Assembly (NCBI GenBank): GCA_011525915.1
Contig: WYBM01000100.1
Location: 1 to 64,000, forward strand
Direction: 5' to 3'
Source of the DNA: Ardenticatenaceae bacterium
GTDB lineage: Bacteria; Chloroflexota; Anaerolineae; Promineifilales; Promineifilaceae
Length of the DNA stretch: 64,000 bases
This document shows positions 24,952-32,553 of this stretch, one piece after another (within the stretch, counting starts at the first letter, position 1; the number at the start of each line of letters is the position of its first letter). A program made the position numbers and the translations under genes. The notes beneath the pieces are model-generated. The model ran no database searches. It was not told the origin of the DNA and was given only the letters and a program-made list of their open reading frames with translations.

Positions 24952-25321
24952 AGGGTAGCTTCACCCCCCCTATGTCTATGTATTAGTGCGTACAGATATT
25001 CCCCTGGCTGATCAACTGGTGCAGGTGGGGCATGTGTGCCTTGAAGCGGGACATCAGTTTACGCAACCGCCGGAGGCCTGCCACCTGGCTCTGATTGGCG
25101 TACCGTCACAAGAGGCTTTGCTGGGCACTGTGGCGCAGATGGCCATGGCCGGTATTCGTTGTGCCGTTTTCTATGAACCGGATGATGCCTTAGGGTATAC
25201 GGCCGTGTGCACCGAACCCGTCACAGGGGACACCCGCCGGCTTTTTAAGCGCTTCTCGTTGTGGAAAGCGCCTGAAGGGGATGATGCCCCACCCCAACGA
25301 GGCCCACCCAGGCATGAATGA
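24944..25321 (+). CDS. PTH2-like peptidyl-tRNA hydrolase with in-frame amber at codon 5
   Basis: From ATG 24944 the frame is Met-Val-Lys-Gly-TAG-Leu-His-Pro-Pro-Tyr and continues unbroken to TGA 25319-25321. The part after TAG reads YVYVLVRTDIPLADQLVQVG, then HVCLEAGHQF, the first strand and helix of the PTH2 fold, followed by CHLALIGVPSQEALL, CAVFYEPDD and TAVCTEPV, a common compact PTH2-like arrangement of about 115-120 aa. Starting at GTG 24986 would cut the first beta strand (VYVL). PTH2 enzymes release peptides from tRNA. Expression therefore appears to need readthrough of TAG, which the CUA tRNA 670 nt upstream could provide. Alternatives are internal initiation or a nonsense-mutated gene. 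Confidence 0.8.
24956..24958 (+). other. In-frame amber codon in the PTH2-like gene
   Basis: TAG at codon 5, sequence context GGG TAG CTT. The base after TAG is C, a context that generally favours suppression over termination. Confidence 0.75.
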
Positions 25322-25326
25322 TCTGT

Positions 25327-25370
25327 AATAGCAGGGTGGCAGCCCAAACCAGGGCTGCCACCCTGCTATT
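25327..25370. terminator. Perfect 19-bp bidirectional terminator
   Basis: AATAGCAGGGTGGCAGCCC (25327-25345) pairs with 25352-25370 around AAACCA, with TTTT on both sides. It closes the amber cassette and the convergent asd gene, whose stop codon directly follows. Confidence 0.95.
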
Positions 25371-26426
25371 TTAAGATGTGATGAAACCTTCATTCACTAA
25401 GAGCTCGGCGTTAAGCACAGAGCCGCTGGCGGCGCCCCGTAAGGTGTTATGCGCTAAAGATAGGAAACGAATGTTATTAACAGGGCAGGGGCGCACCTTG
25501 CCTACTGTCCAGGCTAAACCGTTGCCAGCATCACGGTCCAGCCGGGGTTGGGGCCGGTCTTGTTCCGGGCGGTAAATTAATACCGGCTCAGGCATACTGG
25601 GCAGGTCACGGCACACGGCCGGGGGCTGCCATTGTTGGAACAAGGCGATGACGTCTTCGGAGGAAGCTGACTGCTTCAACCTGACAGAAACGCTGCCCAG
25701 ATGGCCGTCGAAGACCGGCACACGGTTAGTCTGGGCGCTGACCACAAAATCAGCCAGTTGAATTTTGCCGCTAGTATAGGTGCCGCACAACTTGCGCGGT
25801 TCGCTTTCCACTTTGCTGTCTTCACCACCGATGTAAGGGATAACGTTATCCAGAATATCCATAGAGGCCACCCCTGGATAACCGGCGCCGGAGATAGCTT
25901 GCATGGTGACGATCACGGCCGTTTCTAACCCATAGGCCTGGTGCAGAATTTGCATGGGTAACACGACGCTGGTGGTAGAGCAGTTGGCATTGGCCACAAT
26001 GTACCCTTCCCAGCCGTACGTTTCGCGCTGATGGGGGATGATGCCGGTGTGGTCAGGGTTCACCTCTGGAATGAGCAGCGGCACATAGGGGTCCATGCGA
26101 TAAGGGGAAGCGTTGGTGAGGACGATGTGCCCGGCTTTGGCGAAGGCTGGTTCCAATTCTTTGGCCTCTGGTGTGGGTAGGGCGGAAAATAGCACCTGCA
26201 CCCCCAGGCCCGGCGCGGTGGGCTGCACGATCAGGTTGGCGATCTTTGGCGGTGGCTCTCCCAGTAGCTTCCAGTTAACACCTTCGCCATACGGCCGTCC
26301 CACTGTGCGCTCCGAACCTGTTATCACCGTTACCTCAAACCAGGGATGGTCGGCCAGCAGCTGCACAAACCGCTGCCCTACCGTGCCTGTGGCCGCCAGT
26401 ATGCCGACGGGGATTTTTTTGTTCAT
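25371..26426 (-). CDS. asd: Aspartate-semialdehyde dehydrogenase
   Basis: 351 aa from ATG 26426, preceded by GGAGGTAAACGTC. The NADP-binding GILAATGTVGQRFVQLLADH opens the protein. The catalytic Cys is in VANANCSTTSVVLP near residue 150, the form typical of the archaeal/fungal-type ASADH branch. AISGAGYPGVASMDILDN and the C-terminal SLAHNTLRGAASGSVLNAE complete it. It reduces aspartyl phosphate to aspartate semialdehyde, the branch point to Lys, Met, Thr and Ile. A T-box leader upstream indicates control by uncharged tRNA. Shares a terminator with the amber cassette. Confidence 0.96.
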   Translation of the reverse strand: MNKKIPVGILAATGTVGQRFVQLLADHPWFEVTVITGSERTVGRPYGEGVNWKLLGEPPPKIANLIVQPTAPGLGVQVLFSALPTPEAKELEPAFAKAGHIVLTNASPYRMDPYVPLLIPEVNPDHTGIIPHQRETYGWEGYIVANANCSTTSVVLPMQILHQAYGLETAVIVTMQAISGAGYPGVASMDILDNVIPYIGGEDSKVESEPRKLCGTYTSGKIQLADFVVSAQTNRVPVFDGHLGSVSVRLKQSASSEDVIALFQQWQPPAVCRDLPSMPEPVLIYRPEQDRPQPRLDRDAGNGLAWTVGKVRPCPVNNIRFLSLAHNTLRGAASGSVLNAELLVNEGFITS

Positions 26427-26459
26427 GACGTTTACCTCCAACTGTCCAATTGTCCCAAT

Positions 26460-26495
26460 AAAAAACGGCCATCACCCCATTGGGGCGACGGCCGT
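26460..26495 (-). terminator. T-box terminator hairpin
   Basis: On the minus strand ACGGCC-GT-CGCCCC pairs with GGGGTG-AT-GGCCGT and is followed by TTTTT; the 5' arm begins with the ACGGCCGT octamer. Confidence 0.85.
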
Positions 26496-26514
26496 CGCGA
26501 TTCCACCCAAATTT

Positions 26515-26585
26515 AGTGGTCAGTATTCAGTGGTCAGTATTCAGCCAGGAGACCATTTGACTGAATACTGACTACTGAATACTGC
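26515..26585. repeat. CAGT-heptad repeat block inside the T-box leader
   Basis: GGTCAGTATTCAGTGGTCAG and another copy face TGAATACTGACTACTGAATA around a 15-nt spacer. This is the most regular inverted copy in the window. Confidence 0.85.
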
Positions 26586-26839
26586 TCACACTCATTCACG
26601 GCCGTTAACGAGGCCATCCGTTCCTTCTTACTTGTCATCTGCTGCTTTCAGAAGGTCACTCCCAGGTGGTTTTGGCTGTCCTTTTTTGTTCCGGTGACTT
26701 CCAGCCTGCTGGTCCTCCGGTCTCTGTAACAGACTGAACAGCTACTCGTCCTGATCATCGCTTTAAAAACATGGCTGGTTGCTAAAAACCGGCTATGTCT
26801 GATAGATTGCGGAGAATTATAAAGGGGGAAAGCTGCTTG

Positions 26840-28516
26840 TCAAGTTGGCAATGGTGACAAAGGGTTATGACCATTTCTTAGATAGTTTACTGCCTTCGCT
26901 ACCAGATCAGCCATTTCACCTGCCAGCAAACCGGATTGGCCTTTGTAAAGCGCGCCGGCGGCGCCGTGCACATAGCCCCCAACGACGGCCGCATCAAAGG
27001 GCTCCAGTCCCTGCCCCAACAGGGCCACAATCACCCCACTGAGTACATCACCGCTGCCGCCGACGGCCAGGGCCGGGTTGGCAAAGGGGAGCAGCGTTGT
27101 ACGGCCGTCTGGCGCGGCCACCACTGTGTACGCTCCCTTTAACAAGACCACGTGTCCCCATTGTTCTGCCTGGGCTTGGGCTATTTCTATGCGGTCCTGG
27201 GTCAACAACTCCGGGAGCGACACCCTCATTAACCGGGCCATTTCCGCCGGGTGAGGTGTCAGCACCGTTTGTGGCGGCAGCCTGGCCGGCCAGTTATCCA
27301 TCTGAGCCAACAGGTTGAGGCCATCGGCGTCTACGATCAGGGGGGGCAGCCTGGCCGCGGCCAGCAATGCCTGCCAGAAAGCCGCCGCCTCCTGGCTCAG
27401 ACCAGGGCCAACCAGCAGAGCGTCATAGTGGGCACACTCGGCCAGCAGCAGGTTGGCCGAGTGCGCTGAGAGGATTTTGTCATCAGCGATGGGAGGATAG
27501 GTCGCTTCTGGCAGGGCGACCACGGCCGTTTGCCGCACTAGCTCCGGCACGGCCAGCGCCACCAGCCCGGCGCCGGCCCGGAAGGCTCCTTTGGCCGCCA
27601 GCACCGGCGCGCCCCGATACCGGTCGCTGCCGGCAGCGATGAGAACTTTGCCAAACGTGCCTTTATGCCCGTCCAACGGCCGTAGGGGCAGCCGTTTGCT
27701 GGCGTGTGTGGCCGTCATCACCTCCACGGCCACCGCTTTCAGTTCCGGCAAATCAGGCGTCAGGCCAATGTCGGCCACCACGATCTCGCCGCAGGCGGCC
27801 GCGCCCGGAAATTTAAAATGCCCGCGCTTCGGCCCGGCAAACGTCACCGTCAGATGAGCGGGTATGGCCAGTGTGTCAATAGCCCCCGTGTCGCAGTTCA
27901 GGCCGCTGGGGCAATCGACAGCCACAATGATAGGGTGAGGGGGTAAGGAAGTGGTCGTCCCCTTGCTGCCTATCACCTGGTCACCGTGCTGCTTTGTGAC
28001 CCTGTTAATGCTTATGAGGCGAGGACGAGACTGTTCGTGTAGGGCCGCACGGCGCTCATCTAAGCCGGCGTGAACCTGCTGCACCAGCCTGGCTAGGTCA
28101 TCACCAAGGGGACGGGTGACGCCCGTCCCCAGGAGGGCATCCACCAGGATATCGGTAATAGCCAGGCGGGTGCGCAAGACGCGGAAGCGCTGATCAAACC
28201 CGGCTTCCACGGCCAACAGGCCCATCTGTTGAATATGGGCGAAGTTTTCATCGGCTGCTGGGTCGCGGGGTTTACTGAGGTAAAAGGCCACATCAGCGCC
28301 GGCTTCAGCCAGGTAACGGCCGCATACCAGCCCGTCGCCCCCATTGTTGCCGGGGCCAACCAACACCAGCACGCGTACATGTTCTACCGGATAACGTTCC
28401 ATGATGGCCTCAGCTGTGGCGAGGCCCGCGGTTTCCATCATTTGGGCATAGGTAACACCAGCGGCATCGGCCGCTTTTTCAGCAGCGACCATCTCGGCTA
28501 CGCTAAACAATTTCAC
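26840..28516 (-). CDS. nnr: Bifunctional NAD(P)H-hydrate epimerase / ADP-dependent NAD(P)H-hydrate dehydratase
   Basis: 558 aa from GTG 28516, which has GGAGG 5 nt upstream; ATG 28549 is possible. The epimerase (YjeF_N) domain is at about residues 5-230 with VGPGNNGGDGLVCGRYLAEAG and AVDCPSGLNCDTG. It is interrupted near residues 120-165 by a poorly conserved hydrophilic stretch. The dehydratase (YjeF_C, ribokinase fold) follows: AAGSDRYRGAPVLAAKGA, VLTPHPAEMARL and ALAVGGSGDVLSGVIVALLG, the ATP/ADP site. The pair repairs damaged NAD(P)H hydrates in the cytosol. Confidence 0.95.
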   Translation of the reverse strand: MKLFSVAEMVAAEKAADAAGVTYAQMMETAGLATAEAIMERYPVEHVRVLVLVGPGNNGGDGLVCGRYLAEAGADVAFYLSKPRDPAADENFAHIQQMGLLAVEAGFDQRFRVLRTRLAITDILVDALLGTGVTRPLGDDLARLVQQVHAGLDERRAALHEQSRPRLISINRVTKQHGDQVIGSKGTTTSLPPHPIIVAVDCPSGLNCDTGAIDTLAIPAHLTVTFAGPKRGHFKFPGAAACGEIVVADIGLTPDLPELKAVAVEVMTATHASKRLPLRPLDGHKGTFGKVLIAAGSDRYRGAPVLAAKGAFRAGAGLVALAVPELVRQTAVVALPEATYPPIADDKILSAHSANLLLAECAHYDALLVGPGLSQEAAAFWQALLAAARLPPLIVDADGLNLLAQMDNWPARLPPQTVLTPHPAEMARLMRVSLPELLTQDRIEIAQAQAEQWGHVVLLKGAYTVVAAPDGRTTLLPFANPALAVGGSGDVLSGVIVALLGQGLEPFDAAVVGGYVHGAAGALYKGQSGLLAGEMADLVAKAVNYLRNGHNPLSPLPT

Positions 28517-28596
28517 GTGGTCCTCCAGGTTTATAGGCCATTGAGCCATTGTCTGGCGTAAACCCTGGTATTGCGTCTCAGCTTTGTTTCCAGAAT

Positions 28597-29589
28597 TTAC
28601 TTAAATCGGCGGAGCTTTAGAATGCCTTGTTCTTTATACCACCGGAGCGTCTGGCGAGCGCCTTCAATGAACGGCGTGGGCACAAACCCCAGTTCCTCTT
28701 CGGCTTTTTTCGTGCAGACGTGCCAGTTTTGGAAGACATAAGGGGCCATATTGATAGGATAGAACGGTTCGCGCCGGGTGACTTGAGAAAGGCGGGTCCA
28801 GTTACGGGCCAGCGCCAGTACCACCCAGGTAGGTACGTTGATTCGCCAGCGATTAATACCGGCCAGGTCACTGACAATGGCATTGGTTTCGTTATGGGTG
28901 AGAGATTTGCCACAAATGTTATAAATTTCGCCGGGGCGGCCATTTTTCAGGGCCAGCATAATGCCCTGGGCTACATCAGGTACAAAAACAGGGAAGGTGA
29001 TGTTACGGCCGTTGTCCACTTTGATGCGCACCCCTTTTAACGGTTCTTCAAAAAACAGGCGATTAAACGCATACCGGCCCCAGGGGCCGTAAAAGGCGCC
29101 GGGACGCAGCACCACGGTGGGCAGTCCTTCTTGATGGTAGGCCAGGACACGGGTTTCTGCTTCTAGCTTGCTGAGCTGGTAGGGTTCCTGGGGGCGGCAA
29201 ATGGTTTTTTCATCGATGCGTCCCTGGCTGGGGGTGCGGCCTACAACGGCAATCGTGGAGATGTAGATGAATTTTTCCACATTTTCAGCCAGGGCAGCAT
29301 TAAGGACGGCCGTGGTGCCCCCCACATTTGTTTGCCAGAAGAGGTGGGCATCGCCCCAAAAGCGGAACAAGCCCGCGGCATGGATGACGTAACGGCACCC
29401 CTGGACGGCCTGCAGCGCCGCATAGCCGTCGGTGATGTCATCGGTAAAGGCCAGTTCAGCGCCCAGTGCCTGCATAAAGGAGGCATCGCTGGTGGGGCGC
29501 ACCAATGCCCGCACTTTATGCCCGGCGTTGATCAGCTGCGGGACCAGATTGTGTCCTAAAAAGCCTGTGGCTCCGGTGATGAGAATCAT
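28597..29589 (-). CDS. NAD-dependent epimerase/dehydratase (extended SDR)
   Basis: 330 aa. MILITGATGFLGHNLVPQLI is the extended-SDR nucleotide-binding motif (TGxxGxxG). The catalytic Tyr and Lys are in CRPQEPYQLSKLEAETRVL (YxxxK), preceded by FIYISTIAVVG. PTVVLRPGAFYGPWGRY follows as in dihydroflavonol reductase / 3-beta-HSD-type members. The substrate is unknown; a role in isoprenoid, sugar or hopanoid modification is possible. Start ATG 29589. Confidence 0.92.
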   Translation of the reverse strand: MILITGATGFLGHNLVPQLINAGHKVRALVRPTSDASFMQALGAELAFTDDITDGYAALQAVQGCRYVIHAAGLFRFWGDAHLFWQTNVGGTTAVLNAALAENVEKFIYISTIAVVGRTPSQGRIDEKTICRPQEPYQLSKLEAETRVLAYHQEGLPTVVLRPGAFYGPWGRYAFNRLFFEEPLKGVRIKVDNGRNITFPVFVPDVAQGIMLALKNGRPGEIYNICGKSLTHNETNAIVSDLAGINRWRINVPTWVVLALARNWTRLSQVTRREPFYPINMAPYVFQNWHVCTKKAEEELGFVPTPFIEGARQTLRWYKEQGILKLRRFK

Positions 29590-29693
29590 AACAGTACCGC
29601 CCTCAATAAAAAACCAAAAAGCCCGGAGATACGGCCGTTACTAAATGAACTGTCATCCCTGTCAGCCGTTACCCCGCGGGCTTATAATGCCAG

Positions 29694-29766
29694 TACCCCA
29701 GGAGGGAATCGAACCCCCAACCACCGGATTAGAAGTCCGATGCTCTGTCCATTGAGCTACTGGGGC
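29694..29766 (-). tRNA. tRNA-Arg (anticodon UCU)
   Basis: Minus strand: GCCCCAG acceptor pairs with CTGGGGT (one G-U pair), D arm GCTCAATGGACAGAGC, anticodon arm CGGACTTCTAATCCG giving UCU, T arm with GGTTCGATTCC, discriminator A. No CCA is encoded. It is a normal full-length tRNA, unlike the one at 24,220. Confidence 0.96.
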
Positions 29767-29866
29767 ATTTTTCAACTCATACTGAATTCTAAACGGGGTA
29801 GGGTGGAGCGTCAACAGTATTCAGTAACCAGTGTTACGATGCTCAGGGGTGCGCCCCATGATGGCG

Positions 29867-29982
29867 TTAGGTAAACCGCGGAAAGTTTTCGGATGTAAAA
29901 AGAGGCGTTTTCTCGCGGTTTACCCGAGTAATCGGCCGCGATTCGCTCGCTCTTTTTCCAAAAACTTTTTGCCGATTACCTA
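29867..29982. repeat. Nested inverted repeats in a gene-free stretch
   Basis: GGTAAACCGCG (29870-29880) is the inverse of 29914-29924, and TAATCGGC (29929-29936) is the inverse of GCCGATTA (29971-29978). The arms begin and end with related GGTAA/TTACC words, so alternative pairing between the two hairpins is possible. No T-run follows. Confidence 0.6.
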
Positions 29983-30005
29983 AAAGCACGCTCGGTTACC
30001 GACGG

Positions 30006-30260
30006 TTACCGATGACCACCGGCTGAGGGGGGGAAAAGGGAGACCTGATCGCCGGCTTGCAGTGGTTGGTGGGGGTCAGCCGCTTCACCGTTGATAGCCA
30101 CGGCATTCACCAGACCATCAGGGATACCTAGTTGGTGGGCCAGGGTCACGGCCGTGCTACCCGCCGCTACCAGCACCGGAAAAGGATGGTGAGGGGCACC
30201 GGCTGCCAGAGGCAGCCGGTAGCGACGCAATTGCCCGTACAACTTTACTTCAATCTGCAC
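30006..30260 (-). CDS. MoaD/ThiS-like beta-grasp sulfur-carrier protein
   Basis: 84 aa, start GTG 30260, directly abutting the stop of the upstream gene. The N-terminal MQIEVKLYGQLRRYRLP strand, VLVAAGSTAVTLAHQLGIP helix and AINGEAADPHQPLQAGDQVS, then LFPPSAGG match the ubiquitin-like fold. After the Gly-Gly two more residues (His-Arg) remain, so it would need trimming or does not use the usual adenylated C-terminal glycine. The partner enzyme is not in the window. Confidence 0.8.
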   Translation of the reverse strand: MQIEVKLYGQLRRYRLPLAAGAPHHPFPVLVAAGSTAVTLAHQLGIPDGLVNAVAINGEAADPHQPLQAGDQVSLFPPSAGGHR

Positions 30261-30710
30261 TTAATCTTCATCCAGCATAGGCCGAATGCCCAGATAAATT
30301 TTGGGACCACCGAGGGTACGCAAAATGGTGTCGGGGGGGCGTTTTACCTTTTCTGAGATTTCATTAGCCGTCAAAGGGAGGTTGGCGTTGGCTAATAAAA
30401 CGCAAAAAACGGCATCCACCAGGGACATCCGTTCGGCAAAATCATCCGGCAACTGGTTAAAGTAGGTTTGAATTACGTATTGAAACCCATCTACCGCAAC
30501 GACTTCACCCGTCTCTTCGTCTATCAGGTCAACCTGCTCACCTTCCCCTTCTAAAATAGCCGATCGGTCAATGTCCAGGCGTGTGAACAGGTACGTCTTT
30601 AAGTCCAGGTCAGACTTTTGCCACCACTCGTAATCAATATAAAACGGGGTGTCTGGGGTAACCCGTTTAAGGGCGGAAGCCTTTAGTTGTGGACGAGGAC
30701 TGTTGCTCAA
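30261..30710 (-). CDS. Conserved-looking protein with a possible winged-helix C-terminus
   Basis: 149 aa, no signal or TM. The middle is acidic (LEGEGEQVDLIDEETGEVV). The C-terminal part VDAVFCVLLANANLPLTANE, then ISEKVKRPPDTILRTLGGPK reads like a helix-turn-helix of the HARE/winged type. It is transcribed after the 526-aa gene upstream and directly before the MoaD-like gene. Function unknown; I see no enzyme motif. Confidence 0.75.
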   Translation of the reverse strand: MSNSPRPQLKASALKRVTPDTPFYIDYEWWQKSDLDLKTYLFTRLDIDRSAILEGEGEQVDLIDEETGEVVAVDGFQYVIQTYFNQLPDDFAERMSLVDAVFCVLLANANLPLTANEISEKVKRPPDTILRTLGGPKIYLGIRPMLDED

Positions 30711-30748
30711 GGTATTCTCTCTTTCATGGCAATGGCAAACACGTATCT

Positions 30749-30810
30749 GATCGCCGTTTACCGATCATTTGATCGCCGTTTACCGATCATTTGATCGCCG
30801 TTTACCGATT
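30749..30810. repeat. 22-bp tandem repeat, about 2.8 copies
   Basis: The unit starts GATCGCCGTTTACCGATCAT and ends TT; copies lie at 30749-30770, 30771-30792 and a partial one at 30793-30810 that runs into the stop codon of the next gene. Each unit contains an imperfect GATC-based dyad. There are no spacers, so it is not a CRISPR array. Confidence 0.85.
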
Positions 30811-32389
30811 ATGATTCTTGCCAGCGACTTTTGTCAAATTGCCAGTAATGATCGCCCACCGGTTGGAAGGCGGGATGGCGCACCAATTCTGCAAATAAGG
30901 GGGCTGGCGGTACGCGGCGCAGCAAATTGATGGCACTGTAGAGCGTCTTGGCGTGGACAGTGTTTTGCGGATTCAGTTGGGCCAGTTGTGGGAAGATTTC
31001 GGCTAATAAGGAGGCCATGGTACGCTGTTGGGTTTCTGCACGCCGCCACAACGCATCAACAGCTATAATGGTATCTGTCCCCACAATCATCAGGTCATCA
31101 AAACCACAGCCCACCGAGCGGCGCTTCAGTTCAAAGTGGATGTGGTTGTCTACGGCCGTGGCCAACCGCACCCATTCACGCTGTGATCGCCGCCGATCAT
31201 ACCCCAGGCTCAGGACGCCTGGTTCCGGACCGGTGCGCAGGTGGACAAAACCGCCAATGGGTATCTCATGCCGGGTGTACCAATCGCTTAATCCGTAGAC
31301 GTAGCGCTCTTGCTGCACAACCCAGGCCTGAATTTCTTCGTTTGTCTCATCATCTACCAGGATAATACGCTGGCGGGGCGAACTGCTGGGCGGCAGTAAC
31401 GGCCGTATACGTGCGCTCAAGGGAATCACCCCGGCGTGACGATGAGGGAACAGCAGCGTAAACACCACTAACTGCTGGGCCGGTGGCGGTTCCAGCTCTG
31501 ACCATTCGTCGTCAAGCTCTCGTTCCAACAAGATGAGTTGAGGGCTGAGCAGCGCCCGGTCATAAGGAATGGGCGAATAACGCAGCCGTTCTGGTGTTTG
31601 CTGCACCCCTTCTGGTTCCAGCCGGCGTAAAAACCAGGCGACCTGCCCTTTGGGGGCTACCTCATCAAACCGGCCATCCTGGAGCAGGGCATAATTCAGG
31701 GAGAAGGACAAAACTTCCGGACGCAGAGAGGGATCCATGTCCAGATGGGGCAAAATTTCACTGACGGGCAGTGGTCCCCCATTGTTCATTTCCAGCACCG
31801 CTTCTGTCAGGTGCAGGTGGCCGATGTTGACTTCAGCCATGAGCCCCTTTACAAACCATTCCTGGCCTAAATGAACAAACTCCTGACGGCTTTGCATTTC
31901 CGTGGTTAGTTTGGCAATGATTTGGGAGCCGTGTTGCGCCATGACCTGGTCAATATCCACATCCACCAGCTCGGCCAGCGCATTGCCCTCTGTAGCATTT
32001 AACACATGGGGTGATTTAAGATCGGCCACAAATTCACGGGCCTTGTCGCCAAAATCAATGGTAATCACCCGGAAGGGCCCTTCTTGCGGATTATGCCCAT
32101 CACGCACGGCCGTGACCGTGCCGTAAGTAAATTGCAGCGCCGGGAAAACAAGTTCGTCACCCACTTTAAAGCTGCTTTGCGGTTGATAGATGGTACGGCC
32201 AGATAGCCGCTTCTTGACCTGATTGGTTTCGTCAGCTACCCGAAAGGTAATGATCACACGCGTTAATTCAACGGCCGTCTGTGGACGCTCTACCTCAATA
32301 AAATGGTTATAGATCTGCTCAATATCCGCTTCTGTCAGGGTAAACTTTGATCCCCAATACTCTGCTGTCTGTGTGCGGGGCTGAATCAC
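30809..32389 (-). CDS. Unknown 526-aa protein with a HARE-HTH-like C-terminus
   Basis: Start GTG 32389 with GAGAGGAG upstream. No signal or TM. The N-terminal 200 residues contain a small beta-rich segment (KVGDELVFPALQFTYGTVTA). Residues about 455-520 read like a HARE-HTH/winged helix (MASLLAEIFPQLAQLNPQNT, then LFAELVRHPAFQPVGDHYWQ). Such domains occur in chromatin- or RNA polymerase-associated and restriction-linked proteins. The gene is followed on the same strand by the smaller protein with a similar C-terminal helix-turn-helix. I do not recognise the family. Confidence 0.75.
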   Translation of the reverse strand: MIQPRTQTAEYWGSKFTLTEADIEQIYNHFIEVERPQTAVELTRVIITFRVADETNQVKKRLSGRTIYQPQSSFKVGDELVFPALQFTYGTVTAVRDGHNPQEGPFRVITIDFGDKAREFVADLKSPHVLNATEGNALAELVDVDIDQVMAQHGSQIIAKLTTEMQSRQEFVHLGQEWFVKGLMAEVNIGHLHLTEAVLEMNNGGPLPVSEILPHLDMDPSLRPEVLSFSLNYALLQDGRFDEVAPKGQVAWFLRRLEPEGVQQTPERLRYSPIPYDRALLSPQLILLERELDDEWSELEPPPAQQLVVFTLLFPHRHAGVIPLSARIRPLLPPSSSPRQRIILVDDETNEEIQAWVVQQERYVYGLSDWYTRHEIPIGGFVHLRTGPEPGVLSLGYDRRRSQREWVRLATAVDNHIHFELKRRSVGCGFDDLMIVGTDTIIAVDALWRRAETQQRTMASLLAEIFPQLAQLNPQNTVHAKTLYSAINLLRRVPPAPLFAELVRHPAFQPVGDHYWQFDKSRWQES

Positions 32390-32553
32390 AACTTTCTCCT
32401 CTCAATAGGGGAAGTAGTCTTTCGAGGTTGACAATTCCTATAAATTTTCTTTTCATAAGGCTGACATGGAATTGTTATCACGAGCGGCGATTATACCAAC
32501 ACGCTGGATCGTTGCCAATTTCCTTTGCCTATGAACCGTCACCCCTCTTCAAA

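Larger units (their letters stand above)
26455..26765 (-). promoter_or_regulatory. T-box riboswitch leader of asd
   Basis: Reading the minus strand toward asd: GACGAGTAGC (Stem I base, AGTA near 26745), CAGAGACCGG (26725-26717, Stem I), GCAGGCTGGAAG (apical part), then the T-box sequence GGGTGGAATCGCG at 26508-26496 and a terminator just before the gene. This order is the classic T-box layout, binding uncharged tRNA to form the antiterminator. I could not fix the specifier codon by eye. A CAGT-heptad block sits between Stem I and the T-box sequence. Confidence 0.82.

Noticed and set aside
24986-25321. PTH2-like gene beginning at GTG 24986
   Set aside because: No Shine-Dalgarno, and it removes the first strand of the fold; kept as the main alternative to amber readthrough but not as the annotation.
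30749-30810. CRISPR array
   Set aside because: The 22-bp repeats are directly contiguous with no spacers and no cas genes are present.
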